Below, in pieces: positions 43,709 through 52,734 of a stretch of DNA of 64,000 nucleotides. The notes below the pieces were generated by a model, which worked only from the letters and a program-made list of their open reading frames with translations, was not told the DNA's origin and made no database searches. The stretch's first letter is position 1; the number at the start of each line of letters is the position of its first letter. A program made the translations under genes and the position numbers. This stretch comes from an uncultured Succiniclasticum sp. (GTDB taxonomy: Bacteria; Bacillota; Negativicutes; Acidaminococcales; Acidaminococcaceae), in contig UQUU01000005.1 of assembly GCA_900544275.1 (NCBI GenBank), forward strand, positions 1 to 64,000. Reading direction: 5' to 3'.

Positions 43709-44683
43709 TTAACAGGTGCGGCAGGCGGTGAAGCGCTGCCAGTAATCCTCAGAGATGATAATATCTTCTTTGGGGATTTTTTTTGTATCAAACACAGCCA
43801 AAAGACCCGGCAGATCAATAGGCTCAGGTGCGGACAGCTGCCCCAACAACCAGCCTAAATAGCCCAAAAGGATCTCCGGTCGGGGGCAAACGCTGCGAAT
43901 AAAGCCCAGATCCGAAGAGCGCTCGCGTTTGGCCAGCCGCGCACCTGTGGTTGTAATCAATAAGGGAAGATGCAGATAGTCCGGCGGCGTAAAACCCAGG
44001 GTGCGAAACAAATATAGCTGCGGCGCCGCGGAACTGAGCAGATCTCTGCCCCGAACAACCTGGGAAACGCCCGTCAGCCCATCGTCTATCGTGACTGCCA
44101 GTTGGTAGGCAAAAACGCCGTCACTGCGACGGATGATCAGATCGCCCCAGTCCTGCGCCAGGTTAAATTGCTGCGGTCCATATACGCCGTCATGAAAGGA
44201 AACGGTTGCGTCCGGCAGTATGACCCGATAGGCGGGCTGACGGTGTTTGGCGCGAATCTGCTTTTCTTCGGAAGAAAGCTGACGACAGGTGCCGGGATAG
44301 ATAATGCGTCCGTCCTCCGCGTGAGGCGCGTCCGCTACATGGAGCTGACTGCGGCTGCAAAAGCAGGGGTAGATCAGATCTTTGTCAGATAACAGCTGAT
44401 AATAAGTCTCATAAACAGGAGAACGATCGCTCTGGTATAAGACATCCCCGTTATCCCAGGTAAGGCCCAACCAGTTTAAATCTTGCAGGATCAGATCCGC
44501 AAAGGAGCGGGGGCATCGTACCGGATCCAGATCCTCGATCCGAAGAAAAAATTCTCCGCCTCTGCTTTTTGCGCAAAGCCAGGCCGCCAACGCCGTATAA
44601 ATATTGCCCAGATGCATCCTGCCGCTGGGAGAAGGCGCAAAACGCCCCTTGATTTTGCTGACTGCTGCTGTGGCATCGGACAT
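43709..44683 (-). CDS. gluQ: Glutamyl-queuosine tRNA(Asp) synthetase
   Basis: 324 aa paralogue of the GluRS catalytic core lacking the anticodon-binding domain. It attaches glutamate to queuosine 34 of tRNA-Asp. FAPSPSGRMHLGN (HIGH-like HLGN) near the N-terminus, CFCSR with further cysteines for zinc, and a degenerate KRERS in the KMSKS position. The frame opens 7 codons earlier, but AAAGG spaced 7 nt from the ATG at 44683 supports this start. Best known from Proteobacteria; its presence here is notable. Confidence 0.92.
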   Translation of the reverse strand: MSDATAAVSKIKGRFAPSPSGRMHLGNIYTALAAWLCAKSRGGEFFLRIEDLDPVRCPRSFADLILQDLNWLGLTWDNGDVLYQSDRSPVYETYYQLLSDKDLIYPCFCSRSQLHVADAPHAEDGRIIYPGTCRQLSSEEKQIRAKHRQPAYRVILPDATVSFHDGVYGPQQFNLAQDWGDLIIRRSDGVFAYQLAVTIDDGLTGVSQVVRGRDLLSSAAPQLYLFRTLGFTPPDYLHLPLLITTTGARLAKRERSSDLGFIRSVCPRPEILLGYLGWLLGQLSAPEPIDLPGLLAVFDTKKIPKEDIIISEDYWQRFTACRTC

Positions 44684-44800
44684 GATCAGACCTTTTCCTC
44701 CCATAGTTCATAAAGATTTCAACCATTATTATAACACAATCAGTATAATATAAAGTGTAATGTCAGCCTGCGGGCTGAAGAAGATTAAGAGGTGCTTAGC

Positions 44801-45997
44801 ATGAGTTGTGAAGAAGACAACAACGTAAAAAAAGATGAGATCGTGCCGCTGGAAGACATCGATACCGAATGGGAAGCGGAAAAAATTTGCCGGTGGGGCG
44901 CAGCGCGGTCCAGCGTTTTGGTCGTGACCCCGCTGTTGGGGACCATGGCCCTTATCGCCAATGAGGTCTACATGATTTCCCGTCTGGCGGATCTGCGCGG
45001 CATTAAATTGTCGGAAGGAGCTGCTTTGGGTCTGTTGGCTTCTTTAGGAGCGACTTTTGTCGGGCAATCCGTGTTTACGTTATTACCCATTCCTGTGATT
45101 CAGATCCCTCTGGCCATTTCCATCACTTATGGTGTCGGAAGAGCAGCCAACGCCTGGTTGAAAGCCGGTCGTCCGGAGGATATCGCCGCGTTTCGGGAAG
45201 TGTATGAAAAGGCCCGGAAAGAAGGGGCGGAGAATGCAGATACATTCAGCAACATGGATTGCAAGGAAGAACCGTTGGGGGATGAAAGCCGTACCTTTGA
45301 TCTTCAGGCGTTGAAAAAACAGGTAAAAAATATGAAGACTGAAGATGTGTTTAACAATATGAAAAACAAGGCGGATAAGGCGGAAAACACGCTGAGCCAA
45401 AAAATTAAAGGGTTTAACGAACGCATCGTGAATCCGCTCAAAAATAAAAGTGACCGCTGGATCTCCGCTCAGAACTGGCAGCAGCTTTCCCGCGGGGAAC
45501 TGGTGATCCCCTATAGTGAGATCAAGCAGTATATGACCCGGTCTTTGGCCGGCAGCGACTTTGCTTTATTAGAGGCAGGTTTTTTAGCGCCGGACCGTCT
45601 GCGCATGAGCTTGCAGCATAATACATACGGCACTTTGGAATTAAAGCTATCGGTGTTGGACTTTTATGTGGATCAGCAGGAAGCCTGCGCCCACATTAAG
45701 GTAGAGGGTTTCGATATTTTTAACAATGATTTTGCTTCCCTGGTGGTAAATACAGTAGGGGACAAGCTGATCATAGCCATTTTGGACATGGCTTTTGACA
45801 AGGTGACGATTCAAAATAAAGGAGTGGTCACCACTTATGAAGATGGGGTGATCGGTCTGGATTTTGCCAAAACGTTGCACGAGAGCCAGCTGGGCAAGAC
45901 CAGTTTCCTGAAAAAATCCGTGTTGGATGTGGTTCATCTGACCAATCTGAGCGTGGTAGGGGAGGGGCTGAAACTGAAAGCCAATGTGGTCCTTTAA
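44801..45997 (+). CDS. Membrane protein with DUF697-like domain
   Basis: 398 aa. An acidic N-terminal tail is followed by a hydrophobic region with glycine-rich turns (about residues 42-120, VVTPLLGTMALIANEV and LGLLASLGATFVGQ), resembling the DUF697 domain of YcjF-type proteins. A charged, probably helical stretch (about 130-225) leads to a soluble C-terminal domain of unknown fold. No GTPase partner is adjacent. AAGAGGTG supports ATG 44801 over the ATG 9 nt upstream. Function unknown. Confidence 0.75.
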   Translation: MSCEEDNNVKKDEIVPLEDIDTEWEAEKICRWGAARSSVLVVTPLLGTMALIANEVYMISRLADLRGIKLSEGAALGLLASLGATFVGQSVFTLLPIPVIQIPLAISITYGVGRAANAWLKAGRPEDIAAFREVYEKARKEGAENADTFSNMDCKEEPLGDESRTFDLQALKKQVKNMKTEDVFNNMKNKADKAENTLSQKIKGFNERIVNPLKNKSDRWISAQNWQQLSRGELVIPYSEIKQYMTRSLAGSDFALLEAGFLAPDRLRMSLQHNTYGTLELKLSVLDFYVDQQEACAHIKVEGFDIFNNDFASLVVNTVGDKLIIAILDMAFDKVTIQNKGVVTTYEDGVIGLDFAKTLHESQLGKTSFLKKSVLDVVHLTNLSVVGEGLKLKANVVL

Positions 45998-46077
45998 CTT
46001 TATTCGGGATAAGCTTCTTTAATCTAATGATGTATGTTCGGTACTATAAGCAAAACGCGCAGCGTGATCAGACGGTA

Positions 46078-46157
46078 AAGCCCGGGAGTCTTTCGGCTTC
46101 CTTTCAGGCTCCTTTAAGGGGCGACGAGGGAAAGGCGGAAGAGACTTCCCCGGGCTT
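46078..46157 (+). ncRNA. Orphan structured RNA / long hairpin
   Basis: A rod-like fold: outer 9 bp (46078-46086 with 46149-46157, AAGCCCGGG and its complement), then AGTCT/AGACT, CCTTTC/GAAAGG and an apical GCTCC/GGGGC hairpin with loop TTTAA, followed by a T-rich tail. It lies after the DUF697-like gene and about 180 nt ahead of yybS. It can work as a terminator; its size and internal loops are more elaborate than needed. I cannot match it to a known riboswitch. Confidence 0.55.
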
Positions 46158-46211
46158 CTTTGTTTTAGTACTGTGATCCGACAGCAGATCTATTTTAATA
46201 TTGCGTAGATT

Positions 46212-46240
46212 TTGCTAAATTGTTTTATATGGTGTAAAAT
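46212..46240 (+). promoter_or_regulatory. Promoter of the yybS-gdpP-rplI block
   Basis: TTGCTA, 17-bp spacer, TAAAAT, giving a leader of about 90 nt before the GTG start. Confidence 0.7.
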
Positions 46241-46334
46241 AAAACATAGACTGCAGGAGTGTTTTGTTTTTTCAATCACGCTGGCAGCAAAATCTGTTAT
46301 CAGGAAATGCGGGAATGTTCCGCAGGAGGAAATT

Positions 46335-47309
46335 GTGGCTTTAACCTATCGCGGGCGGACATCGGCTATGGTAGAAGGCGCTATTTGCGCAGCCATCGCC
46401 ATCGTGTTTAATCTGCTGTTTGCTTATGTGCCTTTTATGGGCATTATTCTGAATCTGATCATGCCGCTTCCACTGGTTATTTGCGGTATGCGCAACGGTA
46501 TGCGCTGGAGCATTATGGCGGCCGTCGTGGCGACCGTCCTGGTGGCGATGATGGTCAACCCTGTACACGCGCTTTTCTTTATCGGCGTATATGGGATTAT
46601 GGGTGTGGTGCTGGGCGAATGTATGCACCGACATCTGCCGGCAAAAAAAATGTTGCTTTACGCATCGCTGGGGGCTCTGGTCAGCATCGGCGTCAATTTG
46701 CTTTTGGCGCTGTATGTGATGGGCATCGATCCGGTAGCGATGATGTTTAAATCCCTGGATGACGCGATTCCTCAAATGGCGGCTTCCTTCGGGGGAAAGA
46801 TGAATGCGGAGCAGGCGGCCGGTTTTACGACGCAAATGACAGACACCGTCGCTATGATCAAAATCATTTTGCCCGGCGCTATGATGTTAATGGCCCCGAT
46901 CCTGGTCGTGATCAATTATTGGGCAGCAGGTAAGATCTTAGGTAAAACCGGCGAACGATTCGGCGGGTTTCCTCCGGCGGAAGAATGGTCGTTTCCCCCT
47001 TTTGTGGCCATTGTGTATGTAGTAAGTCTTTTTGCCCTGCAATATTTTCAGGGAGATAAAACGCATACGGCCTATCTGGTCGCGGCGAACATATGGGCCA
47101 TCAGCAGCATGCTGCTGGTAGTACAGGGATTGGTTTGTGTGCATTGGTATGTCAAAAAAAACAACAAGCCCTCCTGGTGGATGAAAGTGCTGATCCCTTT
47201 GGCCATGCTGATTCCTCTGCTGGGACTGGTCATGACCTATGTAGGCGGTTACGATATCCTGTTTGATGCCCGGAAATTAAGAATAAAGAAGAAAAGCGGA
47301 GTAAAGTAA
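46335..47309 (+). CDS. YybS-family membrane protein (DUF2232)
   Basis: 324 aa with about eight hydrophobic segments; the N-terminal half resembles S-component-like or YybS proteins. GCAGGAGGAAATT precedes the GTG start; the longer frame upstream includes the promoter and is rejected. The gene is immediately followed (no gap) by gdpP, the same order as yybS-yybT in Bacillus. Molecular function unknown. Confidence 0.88.
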   Translation: MALTYRGRTSAMVEGAICAAIAIVFNLLFAYVPFMGIILNLIMPLPLVICGMRNGMRWSIMAAVVATVLVAMMVNPVHALFFIGVYGIMGVVLGECMHRHLPAKKMLLYASLGALVSIGVNLLLALYVMGIDPVAMMFKSLDDAIPQMAASFGGKMNAEQAAGFTTQMTDTVAMIKIILPGAMMLMAPILVVINYWAAGKILGKTGERFGGFPPAEEWSFPPFVAIVYVVSLFALQYFQGDKTHTAYLVAANIWAISSMLLVVQGLVCVHWYVKKNNKPSWWMKVLIPLAMLIPLLGLVMTYVGGYDILFDARKLRIKKKSGVK

Positions 47310-49391
47310 ATGTTTTCAAATAAAAATCTTTTTTCCAACTGGAAAGACGTGAGCCTTTATGTGGCACTGATCATTATTCTGGTGCTGATTCTTTGCGTGA
47401 TCGCGCCATATTTTATTCCTGTGGGAGCCATCATCGTGCTGGCGGTGGTCTGGTTTGCCCGTCGTTCACTGGACAGCAGCCGGGTGGTTATGACAGACTA
47501 CCTGGACGATGTAATCCGGAATATTGAACGGACGAACCATTTTGCGACCCGGAATCTGGATGTGGGGATGGCGGTGTTTTCGGCAGACGGCAAACTGCAA
47601 TGGAAAAATGAAAAGTTTCAGGAATGGACCGGGATTAAAAATCTGGATGGGAAAAAACCGGAAGAAATACTGCCTCTGCCGCCTAATGCCTTTGAAACTA
47701 TGTGCGTCAAGGATAGCAGTAAGGTGATCCAACTGCACGAACGATATTTTCAGATGAAATATTGCAGCGTCCAGTCTAAATCAGGCGGTAAATCCGCTGC
47801 CCTGAGTGGCAGTCGCAACAGTTTGATGCTGTATCTGACGGATGTAACGGAATGGGAGCTGCTGAAACAGCGATTCCAGAACGAGCAATTGTGCCTGGCT
47901 TATATTCGTTTTGATAATTACGAAGATGCGGCCAAAGGCCTCAGTGAAATCGCCCGGGCGGCCCTGGACGGAGAAATGAGCGCGGCACTGACCCAATGGG
48001 CGGAAGGGTTGGAAGGCTTTATTATCCGTATCAATAAAGAAAATATGCTGGCCGGTTTAAGCTTCGGCAATTTACAAAAAGCACTGGAAGATAAATTTTC
48101 TATTCTGGATAAAGTCCGGGATATTCACACCGAAAGCAAGATCCTGCCTACGCTGAGCATCGGCGTTTCCAAAGACGGCGATACCTTGCAGGAAGTCAGC
48201 CAGAACGCGGCCAAAGCCCTGGATCTGGCGCTGGGGCGCGGCGGCGATCAGGCTGTGGTGGAAATTGATAAAGAACTGCAATATTTTGGCGGCACCAATG
48301 CGGTTTCAGCTAAAAGTACCCGTGTCCGGGCGCGTATTGTGGCCCGCACCATCCATGAACAAATGGAAGCGGCAGAAAAAGTTTTCGTTATGGGGCATGT
48401 GAACGAAGACTACGATGCGTTGGGCGGCGCCATCGGTGTGGCCAAGCTGGCCCTGTCCCTGCAAAAACCCACGTTTATCGTCGTCAGCGGAGACAGCATT
48501 TCCCTGTCCAAATTAAAGGCGTTGGTGTTTGGCGGCGAATTAAATATTTCCGAAGAAGACAAACGCTACGCCGGTTTATTTCTGCATGAAGAAGAAGCGC
48601 TGGCGGAAGTGACGCCAAAAAGTCTCTTAATGCTGGTAGATCACCATCGGGCAATCTTGAGCGCCAGCAAAAAAGTTTTGGCGGCGATACCTAAAAACCG
48701 GATCATCATTGATCATCACCGCCGGGCGGAAGATGTGATCAGCGATACTATCCTGCAATATATGGAACCGTCGTCTTCTTCGACCAGCGAGCTGGTGACA
48801 GAACTGACCCGTTACTTTAACGATAAGCTGGAGTTTACCAGAGGCGAAGCTACCGCCTTATATTGCGGTCTGGTGGTGGATACGAAAAATTTCAACGTGC
48901 AGACCGGCGAAAGGACCTTTGAAGCGGCCGCCTTATTGCGTCGCAGCGGGGCAGACCCTTCCCTGGTACGTCAGCTGTTCAAGGATGATCTGGCTTCTTT
49001 CCGGGAACGGTACCGTTTGATTGCGGAAGCGGAAATGCCATTGCCGCATCTTGCGATCTCGCTCAATCGGAATGTGGAAAAAAGTAACGAGGTTACGATC
49101 CTGGCGGCCCAGGCGGCAGACGGTTTGATCAGCGTGAACGGTATCTCGGTAGGTGTAGTGATCAATGAATGCACGGACGGGTCTGTCAGTGTCAGTGCCC
49201 GCAGCGACGGTACGGTAAACGTCCAGATTATTATGGAAGAACTGGGCGGCGGGGGACATCAGACAGTCGCCGGCGTACAGCTGAATCATATCAGTGGCGA
49301 GGCAGTCAAACAACAGATCATTGAATTGACCAAAAAGCAGTTTGAAGAAGCAGAGGAGAAAGAAAAAGATGAAAGTAATCTTACTGAGTGA
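47310..49391 (+). CDS. gdpP: Cyclic-di-AMP phosphodiesterase GdpP
   Basis: 693 aa. Two N-terminal membrane helices (about residues 12-52), a PAS domain (about 75-150), a degenerate GGDEF domain (about 175-300), and the DHH-DHHA1 catalytic domains (from about 345). DHH motifs: GHVNEDYDALGG, VDHHR and IDHHRR with paired aspartates; C-terminal GGGGHQTVAG of DHHA1. It hydrolyses c-di-AMP to pApA. Start codon directly abuts the yybS stop. It overlaps rplI by 23 nt. Confidence 0.95.
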   Translation: MFSNKNLFSNWKDVSLYVALIIILVLILCVIAPYFIPVGAIIVLAVVWFARRSLDSSRVVMTDYLDDVIRNIERTNHFATRNLDVGMAVFSADGKLQWKNEKFQEWTGIKNLDGKKPEEILPLPPNAFETMCVKDSSKVIQLHERYFQMKYCSVQSKSGGKSAALSGSRNSLMLYLTDVTEWELLKQRFQNEQLCLAYIRFDNYEDAAKGLSEIARAALDGEMSAALTQWAEGLEGFIIRINKENMLAGLSFGNLQKALEDKFSILDKVRDIHTESKILPTLSIGVSKDGDTLQEVSQNAAKALDLALGRGGDQAVVEIDKELQYFGGTNAVSAKSTRVRARIVARTIHEQMEAAEKVFVMGHVNEDYDALGGAIGVAKLALSLQKPTFIVVSGDSISLSKLKALVFGGELNISEEDKRYAGLFLHEEEALAEVTPKSLLMLVDHHRAILSASKKVLAAIPKNRIIIDHHRRAEDVISDTILQYMEPSSSSTSELVTELTRYFNDKLEFTRGEATALYCGLVVDTKNFNVQTGERTFEAAALLRRSGADPSLVRQLFKDDLASFRERYRLIAEAEMPLPHLAISLNRNVEKSNEVTILAAQAADGLISVNGISVGVVINECTDGSVSVSARSDGTVNVQIIMEELGGGGHQTVAGVQLNHISGEAVKQQIIELTKKQFEEAEEKEKDESNLTE

Positions 49392-49821
49392 TGTAAAAAA
49401 ATTGGGTAAAAAAGGTGATATCGTAGAAACGGCGGAAGGCTACGGACGCAATTACCTGATTCCGAAGAATCTGGCGAAAGAGGCCACTGCTGCAAATATG
49501 AACCAGGCCATTCAGGATAAAAAGGTGGCGGCGCATCGCGCGGCGCAGCGCAAAGACGAGGCGGTAGTTTTGGCGGCGCAGATTGAAAAGGTGACGGTAA
49601 AATTACAGTTGAAGATCGGCGCGAACGGAAAACTGTTTGGGGCTGTGACAGCGAAAGATGTGGCAGAAGCGCTGATGAAGCAGACCGGTTTGGAGATTGA
49701 CCGGCGAAAAATTGAATTGGAGCAGGCGGTGAAACAACCCGGCTCTTATACTGCGGTAGCCAAGCTGCATCCGGAAGTTTCCGCCGGTTTTACGGTGGTG
49801 GTGGAACCGGATCTGAATTGA
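49369..49821 (+). CDS. rplI: 50S ribosomal protein L9
   Basis: 150 aa. MKVILLSDVKKLGKKGDIV N-terminal domain, a long connecting helix (about 40-75) and the C-terminal rRNA-binding domain. The start lies inside the end of gdpP, with GAGGAG as ribosome binding site, so translation is probably coupled. Conserved order gdpP-rplI-dnaB. Confidence 0.97.
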   Translation: MKVILLSDVKKLGKKGDIVETAEGYGRNYLIPKNLAKEATAANMNQAIQDKKVAAHRAAQRKDEAVVLAAQIEKVTVKLQLKIGANGKLFGAVTAKDVAEALMKQTGLEIDRRKIELEQAVKQPGSYTAVAKLHPEVSAGFTVVVEPDLN

Positions 49822-49956
49822 ACGGTCTGCCATAAACACAAGGAATCAAGCTTGCCGGGCAAACCTGTGGCGAAATACAGGGAAGGACATCTGTAAAATC
49901 ATATACGGATGTCCGGCTTTGGATTCACAGCAGCCGGCACACAGCAGGAGGAGAAA

Positions 49957-51330
49957 ATGCAGGACAGAGTACCTCCGCAAAATATAGAGGCGGAACAGTC
50001 GGTATTGGGAGCGATGCTCATTGATAAAAACGCTGTCAGTACTGTTACGGAAACGTTGCTGCCCGAGGATTTTTACCGGGAAGCGCACAGAGTGATCTAC
50101 AGCGCTATGTTGACCTTGCACACCAAAAATGAGCCGGTCGATATGATCACCGTTGTGGATGAACTGAAAAAACAGGATAAACTGGAGGCTGTAGGAGGAA
50201 TCGCCTATGTCACGTTGCTGGCTAATGCGGTTCCAACGGCCGCCAACGTAAAATATCACGCTAAAATCGTCGAAGAAAAATCCATCCTGCGCCAGTTGGT
50301 GGAAGGTGGTACTTCCATTGCTTCTATGGGCTATGAAGGTGCGGAAGATGTGAAGGATATTATGGATCAGGCGGAAAAAACAATCCTGCAGATATCCAAC
50401 CGCAAAGGCAGCGCCGATTTTATTCCCATTTCTGATGTAGTGACGGCGACAGTGGATCATATTAATGAAGTGCTGGAACGGAAACAGCCTATTACCGGAC
50501 TGACCACCGGTTTTCCGGATCTGGATATGCTGACCGCCGGACTGCACCCTTCCGACTTTATTATCCTGGCGGCGCGCCCTTCCATGGGAAAAACGGCGCT
50601 GGCGCTGAATATTGCGCAGAATGTGGCCATCCGGGGCGCAAGAGACAGGGAAGTGCCCAAGAAGGTGGCCTTTTTCAGCTTGGAAATGAGCCGGGAACAA
50701 TTAGTGCAGCGTATGCTTTGCTCCGAAGCGGAACTGGATGCCCAAAGACTTCGTATTGGCGGCGGCATGCAGGGAAACGGGGCAGATCAGGATTTCTGGA
50801 GCAAGCTCTGGATGGCTGCGGACCGGTTGGCAGGCTCCCAGATATTTATTGATGATACACCGGGCATCTCGATCATGGAAATGCGTTCCAAAGCGCGCCG
50901 TCTTCAGGCGCAGGACGGCCTGGATATGATCGTGGTGGACTATTTGCAGTTGATGCAGGGCAGCAGCAGCAAAAACAGCTCCGACAACCGGCAGCAGGAG
51001 GTATCGGAAATTTCCCGCGGACTGAAAGCTTTGGCCCGTGAGCTGAATGTGCCGGTATTGGCCCTTTCCCAGTTAAGCCGCGGCGTGGAAGCCCGGCAGA
51101 TCAAAAAGCCCATGTTGTCGGATCTGCGCGAGTCCGGTTCTCTGGAGCAGGATGCGGATATCGTTATGTTTCTCTACCGGGACGATTACTATAAAAGCGC
51201 AGACGAAGAGCCGACGCATATTACAGAGTTAATCGTGGCTAAGCATCGTAACGGCCCCGTGGGGCGGGTTAATCTGTTCTTCCGGAATGAATGTACGAAG
51301 TTTGTCAGTCTGGCAAAGCGATCGGAATAA
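49957..51330 (+). CDS. dnaB: Replicative DNA helicase DnaB
   Basis: 457 aa hexameric helicase (called DnaC in Bacillus). N-terminal helical domain (PPQNIEAEQSVLGAMLID), linker, then the RecA-like domain with Walker A ARPSMGKTAL near residue 212, Walker B VVDYLQLM and the DNA-binding SQLSRGVE loop. AGCAGGAGGAGAAA precedes the ATG. The upstream extension of the frame is discarded. Confidence 0.97.
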   Translation: MQDRVPPQNIEAEQSVLGAMLIDKNAVSTVTETLLPEDFYREAHRVIYSAMLTLHTKNEPVDMITVVDELKKQDKLEAVGGIAYVTLLANAVPTAANVKYHAKIVEEKSILRQLVEGGTSIASMGYEGAEDVKDIMDQAEKTILQISNRKGSADFIPISDVVTATVDHINEVLERKQPITGLTTGFPDLDMLTAGLHPSDFIILAARPSMGKTALALNIAQNVAIRGARDREVPKKVAFFSLEMSREQLVQRMLCSEAELDAQRLRIGGGMQGNGADQDFWSKLWMAADRLAGSQIFIDDTPGISIMEMRSKARRLQAQDGLDMIVVDYLQLMQGSSSKNSSDNRQQEVSEISRGLKALARELNVPVLALSQLSRGVEARQIKKPMLSDLRESGSLEQDADIVMFLYRDDYYKSADEEPTHITELIVAKHRNGPVGRVNLFFRNECTKFVSLAKRSE

Positions 51331-51414
51331 AGCCCCGGAATCTGAGAAAACAGTAAAACGGATAGAAAGGATAAAGCCGATAAAACAGGTAAAAACCGAG
51401 AAAAGAGGGAAATT

Positions 51415-52707
51415 ATGATTCCGAGATACACCCGTCCGGAGATGGAAAAAATCTGGAATGAACGCAACGAATGGCAGACCATGTTGGATGTGGAGATCGC
51501 TGCCTGTGAGGCTAATGCGGTACTGGGGCGGATTCCCAAAGAAGCCGTCGCGGTCATCAAAGAAAAAGCTGATTTTGATGTGGAGCGGATCCATGAAATC
51601 GATCGGGAAATCAACCATGATATTATCGCTTTTTTGTCTGCCGTGGCAGAATATGTAGGTGATGACGCCAAATACATCCACATGGGCCTTACCTCTACGG
51701 ACGTCAAGGACACGGGCCTGAACGTACAGGTCAAACAGGCCTCCGATGTGATTTTAAAAGATCTGGAAAAATTGGCGGAAGTGTTAAAGCGGCGGGCGGT
51801 GGAATTTAAACATGTACCCACGATCGGACGGACGCACGGTGTGCATGCGGAACCCACTACGTTTGGCCTGAAACTCTTGCTCTGGTACAGCGCCACGCTG
51901 CGCAACATCGAACGGATGAAGCAGGCGGCGGCAACCATGTGCGTGGGAAAATTGTCCGGCGCCGTAGGGACCTACGCCGATATTGACCCTTATGTCGAAG
52001 AATATGTCTGTAAAAAACTGGGGCTGCAGCCGGAACCGGTGGCGACCCAGGTGGTACAGCGCGATCACCATGCGGCCTACATTGCTACCCTGGGTGTGAT
52101 TGCAGGAACACTGTCGCAGATCGCTTTGGAAGTACGTCATTTGCAGCGCACGGAAGTAAGGGAAGCGGAAGAATATTTCAGCGCCAAACAAAAAGGCTCT
52201 TCTGCCATGCCCCATAAACGAAACCCGGTGCGCAGCGAACGGATCTGCGGCATGGCCCGCCTGATCCAGGGCTATGTGCTGCCGGCTTTTGAAGACATCC
52301 CGCTGTGGCATGAACGGGACATTTCCCATTCCTCCGTAGAGCGGGTGATGTTGCCGGATGCCACCACGGCATTAGACTATATTTTAAATGAAACGATAAA
52401 TCTGATCGATAAATTATTAGTTTATCCGGAAAAGATGCTGGAAGACCTGAATATGACCGGCGGACTGATCTACAGCCCCAGAGTGTTGCTGGCGCTGGTA
52501 GAAAAAGGCGCTTTCAGAGATACCGCTTACCGTTGGGTGCAACGCAATGCGATGAAACGGTGGCTGCAGGGCGAAGATTTTTATGAAAATCTGTGCCGGG
52601 ATGAAGATGTGAGAAAGTACCTGACACCGGAGGAGATCAAAGCCTGTTTTGATTTCAAACCGATGTTAGTACATGTGGATAAAATTTTTGCGCGCTTTGG
52701 TTTATAA
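51415..52707 (+). CDS. purB: Adenylosuccinate lyase
   Basis: 430 aa of the fumarase/aspartase superfamily. Catalyses two steps of purine synthesis. SSAMPHKRNPV signature loop with catalytic Ser near residue 262, TSTDVKDTG and the GRTHGVHAEP histidine segment. AGAGGGAAATT before ATG. It directly precedes purA, the partner enzyme of the AMP branch, with 27 nt between. Confidence 0.96.
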   Translation: MIPRYTRPEMEKIWNERNEWQTMLDVEIAACEANAVLGRIPKEAVAVIKEKADFDVERIHEIDREINHDIIAFLSAVAEYVGDDAKYIHMGLTSTDVKDTGLNVQVKQASDVILKDLEKLAEVLKRRAVEFKHVPTIGRTHGVHAEPTTFGLKLLLWYSATLRNIERMKQAAATMCVGKLSGAVGTYADIDPYVEEYVCKKLGLQPEPVATQVVQRDHHAAYIATLGVIAGTLSQIALEVRHLQRTEVREAEEYFSAKQKGSSAMPHKRNPVRSERICGMARLIQGYVLPAFEDIPLWHERDISHSSVERVMLPDATTALDYILNETINLIDKLLVYPEKMLEDLNMTGGLIYSPRVLLALVEKGAFRDTAYRWVQRNAMKRWLQGEDFYENLCRDEDVRKYLTPEEIKACFDFKPMLVHVDKIFARFGL

Positions 52708-52734
52708 GTCAGGTTTGAGGGGGATGTGGTCAAC

